The notes: a model not told the origin generated them from the letters alone. Positions 34,298-42,889 are shown, counted from the first letter of the stretch. The stretch is DNA of 64,000 bases from RH-AL1 sp965277735 (GCA_965277735.1 CBDIDO010000002.1:310001-374000), one strand, 5' to 3'. A program made the numbers and translations.

Positions 34298-35185
34298 TCA
34301 GGCGTCCGGCGCGCCGGAGACGCAGCTCGGCTGGCCGTAATGGGCGAGATAGCGCTCCTCGATGTCCGCCATCGCCATGATCGCGAACACGTCGGTGGTG
34401 CCGAACTGGTGGTCGATGACGGCATCGCAGCCGAACCGCGCGCCGGTGCGCAGATAGGCCTTCACCAGCGGCGGCAGCTGCGCCAGGGCGCGGCGCGCGT
34501 CGATCTCCTCGGCCGGACGCGGCACGAAGCGCGCGGCGCGATGCGGCAGCGCGGCGACGAGCCAGTCCGCCTCGGCGCGGGCGTGGGTGGTGAGGAAGCT
34601 AAGCTGCGGCTCGAGCGCGACGGGATCGGTGCCCGGCAGGCTCGCGCAGCCGATCAGCGCATCGACCGCGTGGCGCGAGGCATAGAGCCACAGCCCGCGC
34701 CAGAGCAGCTCGATGACGCGCTTGGCGCGATAATCGGGATGGACGCAGGAGCGGCCGAGCTCGAGCAGGCGCGCGCCGGGATGCGCGGCCAGGAGCGGCT
34801 TGAGGTCGAACTCGCTCTGCGAATAGAAGCCGCCGTTGCGGTCGGCGACCTCGCGGCGCAGCAGGCGATAGGTGCCGACGACGCGCGGCTTGCGCCGGCC
34901 CGAGCGGGCGACCGCCTCGGTGTCGACGACGACGAGATGGTCGCAGATCCGGTCGAACGGGCAGAGATCGCGCTGCGTGGCGACGGCGGCGGTCGAGGCG
35001 ACCGCGCCGCCGTCCTGGAAAAAGACGCCGTAGCGCAGGCGTTGCGCCTGCCGCAGCAGCTTGCCCCCGGTCGTCAGCCGGATCTCGAAGGGACCGCTTG
35101 TCTCGAGGACGGGGGAGGCTGAGGCCGGGAGGGTGACGTCGACGACGTGCGGGGCGTCGACAAGGCTTTCAAAAAGGATCGTCAT
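34298..35185 (-). CDS. olsB: Ornithine lipid synthesis N-acyltransferase (OlsB-like)
   Basis: Encodes 295 residues of the hemolysin/OlsB GNAT-like family. Family blocks visible are EIRLTTGGKLLRQAQRLRYGVFF, DHLVVVD, VVGTYRLLRR, YSQSEFDL and LLELGRSCVHPDYRAKRVIELLW. The enzyme transfers a 3-hydroxyacyl group from acyl-ACP to the alpha-amino group of ornithine to make lyso-ornithine lipid at the inner membrane. The divergent gene at 35384 encodes the second-step O-acyltransferase, so assignment is strong. Ornithine lipids replace phospholipids under phosphate limitation, which fits the adjacent phoR. Confidence 0.9.
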   Translation of the reverse strand: MTILFESLVDAPHVVDVTLPASASPVLETSGPFEIRLTTGGKLLRQAQRLRYGVFFQDGGAVASTAAVATQRDLCPFDRICDHLVVVDTEAVARSGRRKPRVVGTYRLLRREVADRNGGFYSQSEFDLKPLLAAHPGARLLELGRSCVHPDYRAKRVIELLWRGLWLYASRHAVDALIGCASLPGTDPVALEPQLSFLTTHARAEADWLVAALPHRAARFVPRPAEEIDARRALAQLPPLVKAYLRTGARFGCDAVIDHQFGTTDVFAIMAMADIEERYLAHYGQPSCVSGAPDA

Positions 35186-35383
35186 CGACTCGCTGGTTCT
35201 CGAGGTCGTCTTGCGTTAGGCAGGCGGCATAAAGCTTTCATGACGGCATTGCACACGATGGTCACGCCAGCGACACCCAAAGTGGATATCCACGGTCGCG
35301 TGCGATTCTTGCCTCAGTGAGGCTTGCCGCGTTGCACGAGCGTTGTTGAATCCCGCCCGGCAGGGCCTGTCTCACGAGCTGTG

Positions 35384-36196
35384 ATGGCCGCCACCCGAGC
35401 CACTTTGATTTTCGCCGCGCTGCTCGCCTTCTTCCTCGTCGGCGTGCCGCTGCAATGGCTGGTGGCACGCCGCTCACGGGACAGCGCCGCCGCGATCCCC
35501 CGCCTGTTCTGCCGCACCCTGCTCGCGCTGACCAAGGTCCGCGTCACCACGACCGGCACGCTGGTGCGGGGACGGCCCGTCCTTTGCGTCGCCAACCACG
35601 TCTCCTGGATCGACATCCTGGCCCTCGGCAGCCTCGAGCCCTTCTGCTTTCTCGCCAAGCGCGACGTCTCGGCCTGGCCGATCGTGTCGGCCTTCGCCGA
35701 GGTGCAGGGCACCGTGTTCGTCGACCGCGCCCGGCGCCGCTCGATCGTCCCGGCCAATGCCGCGCTCGCCGCACGCCTGCTCGAGGGCCGCACGGCGCTT
35801 CTCTTCCCCGAGGGCACGACCGTCGGCGGCCCGGAGCCGGGTCCGTTCCTCAGCTCGCATCTCGCCGCCGCGCGCGACCTGCTCGCCAAGGACCCGGCGC
35901 GCAACTCCGTCGCGATCCAGCCGATCGCGCTGACCTATTCCTCGCCCGTCGCCGCCTGGATCGGCGACGATGCGCTGCTGCCGCACCTCTGGCGCGTGCT
36001 GCGCGGGCCGCCGATCACCTGCGCCGTCGCGCTCGGCGCGCCGATCCCCTACGCGCCGGGCACCGACCGCAAGCAGGTCGCGCGCAGCGCCCGCGACGCC
36101 GTGGTCGCGCTGATCGAGGCCTACCGCCGGCGCGCCGCGTCGCCGACCACCGAGGCGCAGTGCTTCGCGACGGCCACGGCCGGCAGAGGCGTTTAG
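35384..36196 (+). CDS. olsA: Lyso-ornithine lipid O-acyltransferase (OlsA-like, PlsC family)
   Basis: Encodes 270 residues. An N-terminal membrane anchor (LIFAALLAFFLVGVPLQWL) precedes the PlsC domain with catalytic NHVSWID (HX4D) and FPEGTTVGG. Such enzymes acylate lysophosphatidate or, in the OlsA branch, lyso-ornithine lipid. Being next to olsB supports the latter. The stop codon TAG directly abuts the ATG of phoR (no gap), so olsA and phoR are co-transcribed. The start is ATG 35384; a GTG three bases earlier is possible. No strong ribosome site is visible. Confidence 0.85.
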   Translation: MAATRATLIFAALLAFFLVGVPLQWLVARRSRDSAAAIPRLFCRTLLALTKVRVTTTGTLVRGRPVLCVANHVSWIDILALGSLEPFCFLAKRDVSAWPIVSAFAEVQGTVFVDRARRRSIVPANAALAARLLEGRTALLFPEGTTVGGPEPGPFLSSHLAAARDLLAKDPARNSVAIQPIALTYSSPVAAWIGDDALLPHLWRVLRGPPITCAVALGAPIPYAPGTDRKQVARSARDAVVALIEAYRRRAASPTTEAQCFATATAGRGV

Positions 36197-37309
36197 ATGG
36201 CGCGCGTCGGCAAGATTCTGAACGCGCTGCCGTTCGCGGCGCCGCCCTCGGCCCCCACGCACGACCAGGCGGCGCTCGCCGCGATCCTCGCTGCGCTTCC
36301 CGAGGCCGTGCTGGCGATCGATGCCGACGACCGCATCATCGAGGTCAACCCGCCGGCGCGCGGCGTCTTCCCCAACCTGCGGGCCGGCGCCCCGCTGGCG
36401 AGCCACCTGCGCGCGCCCGACGTGCTCGATGCCGTCGCCGAGGCGCGCGACGCCGGCGCGACGACGCGCACCACCTGGCTCGATCGCGTGCCGGTGGAGC
36501 GGCTGTTCGAGGTCAGCGTCGCGCCGGTCGCCGGGCTCACCTGCGGGCCGCTCGTCCTCGTCTACCTGCACGAGATCTCGGAGACGCGGCGCTTCGAGCG
36601 GATGCGCGTCGACTTCATCGCCAACGCCAGCCACGAGATGCGCACGCCACTCTCCTCGCTGCTCGGCTTCATCGAGACGCTGCAGGGTCCCGCCCGCAAC
36701 GACGAGACCGCGCGCAACAAGTTCCTGTCCATCATGCGCGAGCAGGCGCAGCGCATGGCGCGGCTCGTCGACGACCTGCTGTCGCTGTCGCGCGTCGAGC
36801 AGCACCTGCATCTGAAGCCGAAGACGCCGGTCGATCTCTCGCTCGTCGCCCGCCACATCGTCGATACGCTGACCCCGCTCGCGCACGACGACGGCGTCAC
36901 GCTCGAGCTCGAGGCGGGCGAGCCTGTCATCGTCATCGGCGACCGCGACGAGCTGGTGCGGGTCGCCGAAAACCTCATCGAGAACGCGATCAAGTACGGG
37001 GCGGGCGAGGCGGCCAACCCCGTCGTCGAGATCGCCGTCGCGCGGGTGCGCGGCGACGGCCGGCTCAGCGTGCGCGACCACGGCCCCGGCATCGCGCCCG
37101 AGCACATCCCGCGCCTCACCGAGCGCTTCTACCGCGTCGACGCCGGCCAGAGCCGCGCCAAGGGCGGCACCGGCCTCGGCCTCGCGCTGGTCAAGCACGT
37201 CGTCGCCCGCCACCGCGGCCACATCGCGATCGACTCCAAGCTCGGCGAAGGCTCGACCTTCGAGGTGCGCCTGCCGCTCTATTCCGCGCATGCCGAGGTC
37301 GACGGCTGA
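36197..37309 (+). CDS. phoR: Phosphate-regulon sensor histidine kinase PhoR
   Basis: Encodes 370 residues. An N-terminal PAS domain (about 28-125, LPEAVLAIDADDRIIEVNPP) is followed by HisKA with IANASHEMRTPLSSLLGF (His146). HATPase_c follows with ENLIENAIKYG, DHGPGIAPEHIPRLTERFYR and GGTGLGLALVKHV. No membrane segment is seen; contact with PstSCAB-PhoU would give the signal. PhoR phosphorylates PhoB when phosphate is low and dephosphorylates it otherwise. In related genomes it usually lies directly upstream of pstS; here a 5.9 kb secretion-type cassette separates them, and phoR is attached to olsA instead. Confidence 0.92.
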   Translation: MARVGKILNALPFAAPPSAPTHDQAALAAILAALPEAVLAIDADDRIIEVNPPARGVFPNLRAGAPLASHLRAPDVLDAVAEARDAGATTRTTWLDRVPVERLFEVSVAPVAGLTCGPLVLVYLHEISETRRFERMRVDFIANASHEMRTPLSSLLGFIETLQGPARNDETARNKFLSIMREQAQRMARLVDDLLSLSRVEQHLHLKPKTPVDLSLVARHIVDTLTPLAHDDGVTLELEAGEPVIVIGDRDELVRVAENLIENAIKYGAGEAANPVVEIAVARVRGDGRLSVRDHGPGIAPEHIPRLTERFYRVDAGQSRAKGGTGLGLALVKHVVARHRGHIAIDSKLGEGSTFEVRLPLYSAHAEVDG

Positions 37310-37735
37310 CCCTCCACACCTGACCTGTCGACGTCCGACTGATCCGGTATTATAACCGGAACACCGTGGCGCGTCCAGGCGCCGCCGGGCCGGTGCGCCG
37401 CGATCGCGCAGCGACATGCGAGGGCGCCGTGCGCCGACCCCAGCGCGCGCCACCTGGCGCCGGACGCCGATCCCGGAGGACGCCTGTGTCGGCGTGCGCC
37501 GACGCCGGCGGGGGCCTCGGGCGCCGTGCGCCGACACGGGCCGCGCCACGTCGGCGCACGCGGCCTCGGCGGCCCGCCAAATGCTCGTTTGCGCCTTTCT
37601 CCCGTGACCCGCCGCACGCCCCGCGTGTCATCCCAGCGTTGCCATCCCCGTCTTAGGATCGTTCTGGTTGCGGGCGCCACGCGAGCGTGTAGTCTGCGGC
37701 CTATTGAGACCAAAGTCGTATTGCGAGGTGCCAAG
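37310..37735. other. GC-rich repeat-bearing gap between phoR and vgrG
   Basis: This 426-bp gap has a palindrome with an AT-rich centre right after phoR (TCCGGT ATTATA ACCGGA, 37343-37360), which could end phoR transcription or bind a regulator. An extremely GC-rich stretch follows, with a 17-bp direct repeat starting GGGCGCCGTGCGCC at 37422 and 37519 (97 bp apart) and shorter GTGCGCCGAC copies between. No gene is supported; the open frame running into vgrG looks like low-complexity noise. Confidence 0.6.
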
Positions 37736-40057
37736 GTGACGTCGGAGCGCGTGCCCTACACCCAAGCCGGCCGGATGATGGCGATCTCGACGCCGCTCGG
37801 CGCGGACGTCCTGCTGCTCGAGCACCTCGCGATCGACGAAGGCATCAACGGCCTCTTCACGATCGAGGCCGCCGTCAAGTCGCAGCGCGACGACCTGCAA
37901 GCCAGCGACCTCATCGGCGCGAGCGTCGACTTCCGGCTCAAGCTGAAGGACGACGGCACCCGCTGGTGGAACGGCTTCGTCACCGACCTGCACGAGGGCT
38001 CGCTCACGTCGCGCGGCACGCGCAGCTACGCGCTGACGGTCCGGCCGAAGCTGTGGACGCTGAGCCAGAGGTCGGACTGCAGGATATTTTTGGGTCAAAC
38101 CAGTCCACAGATCGTCGAGTCCCTGTGCAAGGAGCACGGCATCAGCGACCTGACGCTGCGCATCACCGGCAAGCCGATTCCGCAGGACTATAGTGTGCAA
38201 TGGAACGAGACCGACCTCGCCTACATGCTGCGGCGGATGCAGGAGGACGGGCTGTTCTATTGGTTTGTCCACCAACAGGGCAGGCACACGCTCGTCGTCG
38301 CCGACCATGCCTCGGGCTATGACAAGGCGCAAGAGCAGCAGGTGCGCTTTTCCGAAGGCTCGGCCGCGCAGGACCACATCTCGCAATGGCGGCGCCGCTT
38401 CGCCTTCACGCCCGGCAAGCGCGCCGGTCGCGATTGGCAGTTCCTCACGATGTCGACGCCCGAGGCGACGCAGGACACGTTCGCCCCCGTGCCCGGCAAC
38501 GCGCAGGCCGAGCTCTACGAGTTCCCCGGCCGCTTCGCCGACACCGCGGGCGCCGAGCAGATGGAGAAGAAGCGCATCCAGGCGACCGAGACCGGCTACG
38601 AGACGGTCCAGGCGGCGTCGACCGTGCGCACGTTCGCGCCGGCGCAGACCTTTACGCCGCAGGACGTGGCCAAGCCGTCGAACATTTTCCAGCCGCAGGT
38701 CGTCACCGCGATCCGCCACGAGGCGGTCGACCGCACCTACGAGACCAACGGCGGCCAGCCCTCCTACACCAATACCTTCGAGGTGATGCCGGCGACGACG
38801 CCCGCCACCCCGCACCGCACCATCCGCCGCCCCCGCATCGTCGGCTCGCAGATCGCGCTGATCGCCGGCCCGTCGGGCGAGGAGATCTTCACCGACCAGT
38901 ACGGCCGGGTGAAGCTGTGGTTCCCGTGGGACCGGCGCGCCAAGAAGGATGGGTCCGACACGATCTGGTTCCGCGTCGGCCAGCCCTGGGCCGGCACCAC
39001 CTGGGGCCACCAGGTGATCCCGCGCATCGGCATGGAGGCCGTCGTCTCCTACCAGGAGGGCGACCCCGACCGCCCCTTCATCACCGCACTGCTGCCGGAC
39101 CCGACCAATCCGGTCCCCTACACGCTGCCCGACAACAAGACGCGGATGACCTTTCGTTCGAAGTCGTACAAATCGTCCGGCAACAACGAGATGACCTTCG
39201 AGGACATCACCGGCGGCGAGAACCAGTTCTTCAACGCCTCCAAGGACCAGACCACCAACGTCGTCAACAACGTGACGCGCAGCATCGGCGTCGACCAGTC
39301 GGTGTCGATCGGCCAGAACCAGTCGACGACGGTGGGGAGCAACGCGACGACCGAGGTCGGCGGCTCGATGAATGTCACCGTCGGCGGCACCGGGGCGGGG
39401 GCCGCGGCGATGATGGCGCCGCTGCTGGGCATGACGGGCATGACGTCTGGGCTGCTGACCCAGGCCATGGGTGCGGCGGGCGGCTCCAGCGGCGGAAGCC
39501 TGGGCGCCGCGCCGGGCCTGAGCCTCATGTCCTCGGCGATGAGCATGGTGCCGGCGATCGCCGGGGGCGCCATCGGCGTGCTCGGGTCGGCCGGACAATC
39601 CGCGCAATCAGGCATAGTTTCACCGTCGAACCCGCTCGCCGACGCCGGCACCGCGCTGGCCTCTTCCGGCGCGTCGCTAGGCGCCGCCGTCGCGAGCCTG
39701 TTCGGCATGTCCGGCATGCTCAATATCTCGGTCGCGAACACCCGTACCGATTCGATCGGCGTCGCGCATGCGATGCAGGTCGGCACCAGCCAGGCCATCA
39801 ACATCGGTGTGACGAAGAACGAGAACGTCGGTCAGGCCCACACCCACACGGTGGGCCAGCAGATGATCGTCAACGTCGGCCAGCAGATGCAGATCAACGT
39901 CGGCCAAACCTTCCAGATCATCGTCGGCGGCGGCGCCGCGACGCTGACGATGGACAATCAGGGCAACGTCTCGATCACCGGCAAGACGTTCACGACTGAT
40001 TTTTCCGAGCAGGTGACCCATTGGGGCAAGGTCATCGATCTCAACCCTCCTCGGTAA
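37736..40057 (+). CDS. vgrG: VgrG spike protein (TssI-type) with a hydrophobic insertion
   Basis: Encodes 773 residues from GTG 37736 (GAGG eight bases upstream). The gp27-like region starts YTQAGRMMAISTPLGADV and includes WNETDLAYMLRRMQEDGL. The gp5 OB-fold has SGEEIFTDQYGRVKLWFPWD and TWGHQVIPRIGMEAVVSYQ. A beta-helix of VG/IG repeats follows (VDQSVSIGQNQSTTVGSN). VgrG trimers form the puncturing tip of type VI secretion needles. Residues ~551-661 are an Ala/Gly/Met-rich hydrophobic block inside the beta-helix, after which VG repeats resume (INIGVTKNENVGQAHTHTVG). No other tss gene is in the window. A DUF2169-PAAR-like cassette follows. Confidence 0.9.
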   Translation: MTSERVPYTQAGRMMAISTPLGADVLLLEHLAIDEGINGLFTIEAAVKSQRDDLQASDLIGASVDFRLKLKDDGTRWWNGFVTDLHEGSLTSRGTRSYALTVRPKLWTLSQRSDCRIFLGQTSPQIVESLCKEHGISDLTLRITGKPIPQDYSVQWNETDLAYMLRRMQEDGLFYWFVHQQGRHTLVVADHASGYDKAQEQQVRFSEGSAAQDHISQWRRRFAFTPGKRAGRDWQFLTMSTPEATQDTFAPVPGNAQAELYEFPGRFADTAGAEQMEKKRIQATETGYETVQAASTVRTFAPAQTFTPQDVAKPSNIFQPQVVTAIRHEAVDRTYETNGGQPSYTNTFEVMPATTPATPHRTIRRPRIVGSQIALIAGPSGEEIFTDQYGRVKLWFPWDRRAKKDGSDTIWFRVGQPWAGTTWGHQVIPRIGMEAVVSYQEGDPDRPFITALLPDPTNPVPYTLPDNKTRMTFRSKSYKSSGNNEMTFEDITGGENQFFNASKDQTTNVVNNVTRSIGVDQSVSIGQNQSTTVGSNATTEVGGSMNVTVGGTGAGAAAMMAPLLGMTGMTSGLLTQAMGAAGGSSGGSLGAAPGLSLMSSAMSMVPAIAGGAIGVLGSAGQSAQSGIVSPSNPLADAGTALASSGASLGAAVASLFGMSGMLNISVANTRTDSIGVAHAMQVGTSQAINIGVTKNENVGQAHTHTVGQQMIVNVGQQMQINVGQTFQIIVGGGAATLTMDNQGNVSITGKTFTTDFSEQVTHWGKVIDLNPPR

Positions 40058-40066
40058 GTTGGCCCG

Positions 40067-41155
40067 ATGCTAGTCCGGAACGACACCCCGTTTGCCGCAA
40101 TAGGCTTTGGACAGTTACATCGCGACGGAACGCCGATGGCGGTGATCTGCGTGCGGGCAACCTTCGATCTCACCCCAGATGGAAAACTGGAGCTGGCAAA
40201 CCAGCAGGAGATCGTGCTCACCGACGTCTACGAGGGCGACCCCCACCGCACGCCGCTGATCCGCGTCGGCGATCTGATTCCGTACAAGCCCGCGGCCGAC
40301 GTGACCGTCATCGGCACGGCATACGCCCCTGGCGGCCGCCCAGCGGAGAGTTGGGAGGTCGCTGTTGCGGTGGGCAGCCACGAAGAGGTGCGACTGCGCG
40401 TGCACGGGCCACGTCGTTGGGAGCCGACGCTGAAGCTTTTAAAACCGACCTGGAGGCTAGGGCTGTCCTTAGCCGCGCCCAGCGTGCCACTAGACTACCG
40501 ATTCGCTGCTGGCGGTCGCTTCGTCGGTGACCCCGACGGCAATACCGATCCGCGAAATCCTCTTGGCCCAGGAATCTTGCAGGAGGATTGGAGTCGATTG
40601 GGCAATCCTCTGCGTGCGCCGCAAATCGACAGCGTTCGCGCGCCGGTCACCGACCCGTTCGGAACGCCGCAACCTCAGGGTTTCGGACCGATCCCGCCGT
40701 TCTGGTCGTGGCGACAAACGCACGCTGGCACCTACAACGAAACCTGGCGAACGGCGCGCGAGCGGCGATTGCCGACGGACTTCGATTACCGCTTCTACCA
40801 ATCGGCACACACGGATTTGATATTGCCGTATTTGGTTGGCGACGAAATAGTACGCCTAGAAGGAGTGGTGCCAGGGGGCACCTCGCTTGTTTTCAATCTG
40901 CCGGATCGCGTGCCAGTAGCCTACCATGCTTGGTTTGATGGTCGCCAAATAATGGCACGACTGGTGCTCGACGGACTTCATATCGACTTACGTGGACAAG
41001 ATTGTCATCAAAAAGTGGAAATCACTTGGCGAGGATGGATTGTGCAATGCCCCGAATATTACGGGGCTTCAGTTGCATTGGTGCGTCCGAAGGACGTGGT
41101 CGACTTACCAATTTCGACTCTGACTGGCCTTGAGCACGCAGAGGTGGTCAAGTGA
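40067..41155 (+). CDS. DUF2169-family accessory protein
   Basis: Encodes 362 residues with DUF2169 features: MLVRNDTPFAAIGFGQLHRDG, then MAVICVRATFDLTPDGKL, DPHRTPLIRVGDLIPYKP and the block with WRTARERRLPTDFDYRFYQ. DUF2169 genes lie between vgrG and PAAR-like effector genes, as in the Agrobacterium vgrG2 cluster, and are thought to help load the effector onto VgrG. It starts 9 bp after vgrG and overlaps the next gene by 4 bp, so all are co-translated. GC content falls along the gene; from about 40720 onward codons become AT-richer than in vgrG, suggesting a mosaic junction. Confidence 0.85.
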   Translation: MLVRNDTPFAAIGFGQLHRDGTPMAVICVRATFDLTPDGKLELANQQEIVLTDVYEGDPHRTPLIRVGDLIPYKPAADVTVIGTAYAPGGRPAESWEVAVAVGSHEEVRLRVHGPRRWEPTLKLLKPTWRLGLSLAAPSVPLDYRFAAGGRFVGDPDGNTDPRNPLGPGILQEDWSRLGNPLRAPQIDSVRAPVTDPFGTPQPQGFGPIPPFWSWRQTHAGTYNETWRTARERRLPTDFDYRFYQSAHTDLILPYLVGDEIVRLEGVVPGGTSLVFNLPDRVPVAYHAWFDGRQIMARLVLDGLHIDLRGQDCHQKVEITWRGWIVQCPEYYGASVALVRPKDVVDLPISTLTGLEHAEVVK

Positions 41156-42066
41156 ATCTGCCCCTTGAGGGATCGCGCGAAGTATATCAGGGAATCATCG
41201 TCTCGATGGTACCCGACGTGTGCCTAACCCCTTCCGGCAGCGGCCTAGTTCCAATACCCTATACAATTTGGTGCCTTCAGGCCGACGCTGCAAATCTCGC
41301 CAATAGCGTCCGTCAGGCCGGCGATCGATCTCATGCTGTCTTCTCGATCGTACTTCACTGTTATGGTGATGAGCCAGGCGTCGGAGGCGGCGTCAATTCC
41401 GGAACAGCGGGGGCCGATTGCACGCCAATGACGTGGTCGAGTTCAGTGCGGACTGAAGGTCGCAATATGGTACGCCATATGGACTTATGGTGGATGAATC
41501 ATAAGAATACATGCGGCAGACTTTACTATACAAGAGACATGGAGTTTTATCCTCCTCCGCCAACCAAAAGAATCAATCCCCAGATTGGATCTAATAGTAG
41601 CCCATCGCCTGATTTGACCGTTACGACGCCTCAAGCGGCACAGCTGACGCAGGCTTCCGCGGTGCTACCTTTCGGTGGCGGAGAGTTTCCCCCGCTGCCC
41701 CCCTCAATGGTCGAAGGAACCGCAAAAGGACTTGCCGGAGGTGCCAAGGCAGCCGGAGACGCGATTGATGATTACGCTAAGAAAAGCCTTTGGATACAGT
41801 CGATGATTATTATGCTCAACATGCTCAGGGTCAGCAAGGAGAAGGGAAGAAAACAGGGGTGCGAACAACTTTGGCAGGCCGAACGAGACAGATGTTGGGG
41901 CCTGTATCCCCAGGGCACCGATTATCCTTGGTGTCGGAACGGCTGTATGGATAGGGCAGGCGACAGAGCAGCGATTTGCTTTAGGACTGGCACAATGCCT
42001 TCATCGCCTCCTGATTGGGATCATCTGAAGGATTGCCTCTCTCTTTGGGGCGGCAAAACCTCCTAA
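41152..42066 (+). CDS. DUF4150 PAAR-like tip protein with Cys-rich C-terminal candidate effector domain
   Basis: Encodes 304 residues. Residues ~15-125 are a DUF4150/PAAR-like domain: SMVPDVCLTPSGSGLVPIPY, YGDEPGVGGGVNSGT and GRNMVRHMDLWWMNHKNTCG. A Pro-rich linker (residues ~135-195) is followed by a helical stretch (IQSMIIMLNMLRV). A compact ~75-residue C-terminal domain has six cysteines (237, 248, 261, 265, 276, 295) and motifs LWQAERDRCW and YPWCRNGCMDRAGDR. PAAR-like proteins cap VgrG and often carry toxins. I do not recognise this end domain; a toxin role is inferred from position. Codon use is clearly AT-richer than the flanks. Confidence 0.8.
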   Translation: MNLPLEGSREVYQGIIVSMVPDVCLTPSGSGLVPIPYTIWCLQADAANLANSVRQAGDRSHAVFSIVLHCYGDEPGVGGGVNSGTAGADCTPMTWSSSVRTEGRNMVRHMDLWWMNHKNTCGRLYYTRDMEFYPPPPTKRINPQIGSNSSPSPDLTVTTPQAAQLTQASAVLPFGGGEFPPLPPSMVEGTAKGLAGGAKAAGDAIDDYAKKSLWIQSMIIMLNMLRVSKEKGRKQGCEQLWQAERDRCWGLYPQGTDYPWCRNGCMDRAGDRAAICFRTGTMPSSPPDWDHLKDCLSLWGGKTS

Positions 42067-42082
42067 CTTGGGGAGCACTGGC

Positions 42083-42433
42083 ATGAACATAGATCGATGG
42101 TCTGAGACCTTTGAACTTCTTGACGAGACACTTAGGAAGCACGGCACTGAAGCGGCTGCTTTCTCAGCAGCATGTAGGTGCATCAGCGCTCAAGATAATG
42201 AACAACTAGCAGCCGACCTACTCGCATTCAATGCACTCTATCCGGCCTTGATACAGGACACGACGAAGCCGATAGTTTATATTATTATTAAATTGGCTTC
42301 GTACGCCATCGACAATAGCGATCATATTAAGAGGAGTCTTGAAGAAACCATAAACGCATACGGCGTAGAAGAAATCAAGAATACATGGATCGCTAGTCAT
42401 TGGCGTGACCTCGAAAAACAGAAAATCGTGTAA
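42083..42433 (+). CDS. Small acidic protein, candidate immunity protein
   Basis: Encodes 116 residues from ATG 42083, with GGGGAG upstream. It is mostly helical and acidic (IDRWSETFELLDETLRKHG; DNSDHIKRSLEETINAYG), has two cysteines in the first half (CRC), no signal peptide and no membrane segment. It is the last intact gene of the vgrG cassette, 16 bp after the PAAR-like effector candidate. That is the usual place of an immunity gene in a type VI effector pair. GC content is among the lowest in the window, a sign of recent transfer. No family recognised, so immunity is an inference. Confidence 0.6.
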   Translation: MNIDRWSETFELLDETLRKHGTEAAAFSAACRCISAQDNEQLAADLLAFNALYPALIQDTTKPIVYIIIKLASYAIDNSDHIKRSLEETINAYGVEEIKNTWIASHWRDLEKQKIV

Positions 42434-42517
42434 GCAATAGGACTTTTCGCCCGCAGCTAAAGGAGTTCATAGCACGGGCGATCCGCATCTCGCTAGGCGC
42501 GCTCGCATAGTCAACCG

Positions 42518-42889
42518 CTAATCGCCGGCCCCTCCGGCGAGGAGATCTACACGGAGCCCTACGGGCGCGTGAAAGTCTGGTTCCCATGGGATCGCGAGGC
42601 GCAGAAGGACGGCTCCGACACGCCGTGGATCCGCGTCGGCCAGCCGTGGGGCGGCACGACCTGGGGCCACCAGGTGATCCCGCGCATCGGCATGGAGGCG
42701 GTCGTCTCCTACCAGGAGGGCGACCCCGACCGGCCCTTCGTCACCGCGATCGTGCCGGACCCTACCAACCCCGTGCCCTACACGCTGCCCGACAACAAGA
42801 CGCGGATGACCTTTCGTTCGAAGTCGTACAAATCGTCCGGCAACAACGAGATGACCTTCGAGGATCTCACCGGGGGCGAAAACCAGTTC
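42518..42889 (+). pseudogene. vgrG remnant 1 (OB-fold segment only)
   Basis: A 372-bp piece encodes the part of VgrG from LIAGPSGEEIYTEPYGRVK through TWGHQVIPRIGMEAV to TGGENQF, with no start and no N-terminal or needle region. It is collinear with 38858-39229 of the intact vgrG. About 89 consecutive bases are identical (39116-39204 versus 42776-42864), while flanking parts differ at many sites. It therefore comes from a second vgrG that was truncated, or was brought in as a recombined cassette end. Confidence 0.85.

Noticed and set aside
35367..35385. Possible Pho box before olsA (CTGTCTC ... CTGTGAT)
   Set aside because: Spacing is 12 rather than 11 bp, and the second unit overlaps the start codon, so it is not a usable PhoB site as placed.
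37526..37735. N-terminal extension of VgrG back to 37526
   Set aside because: Encodes Arg/Pro/Gly-rich low complexity from the GC-rich repeat; GTG 37736 has a ribosome site and matches the usual VgrG start.
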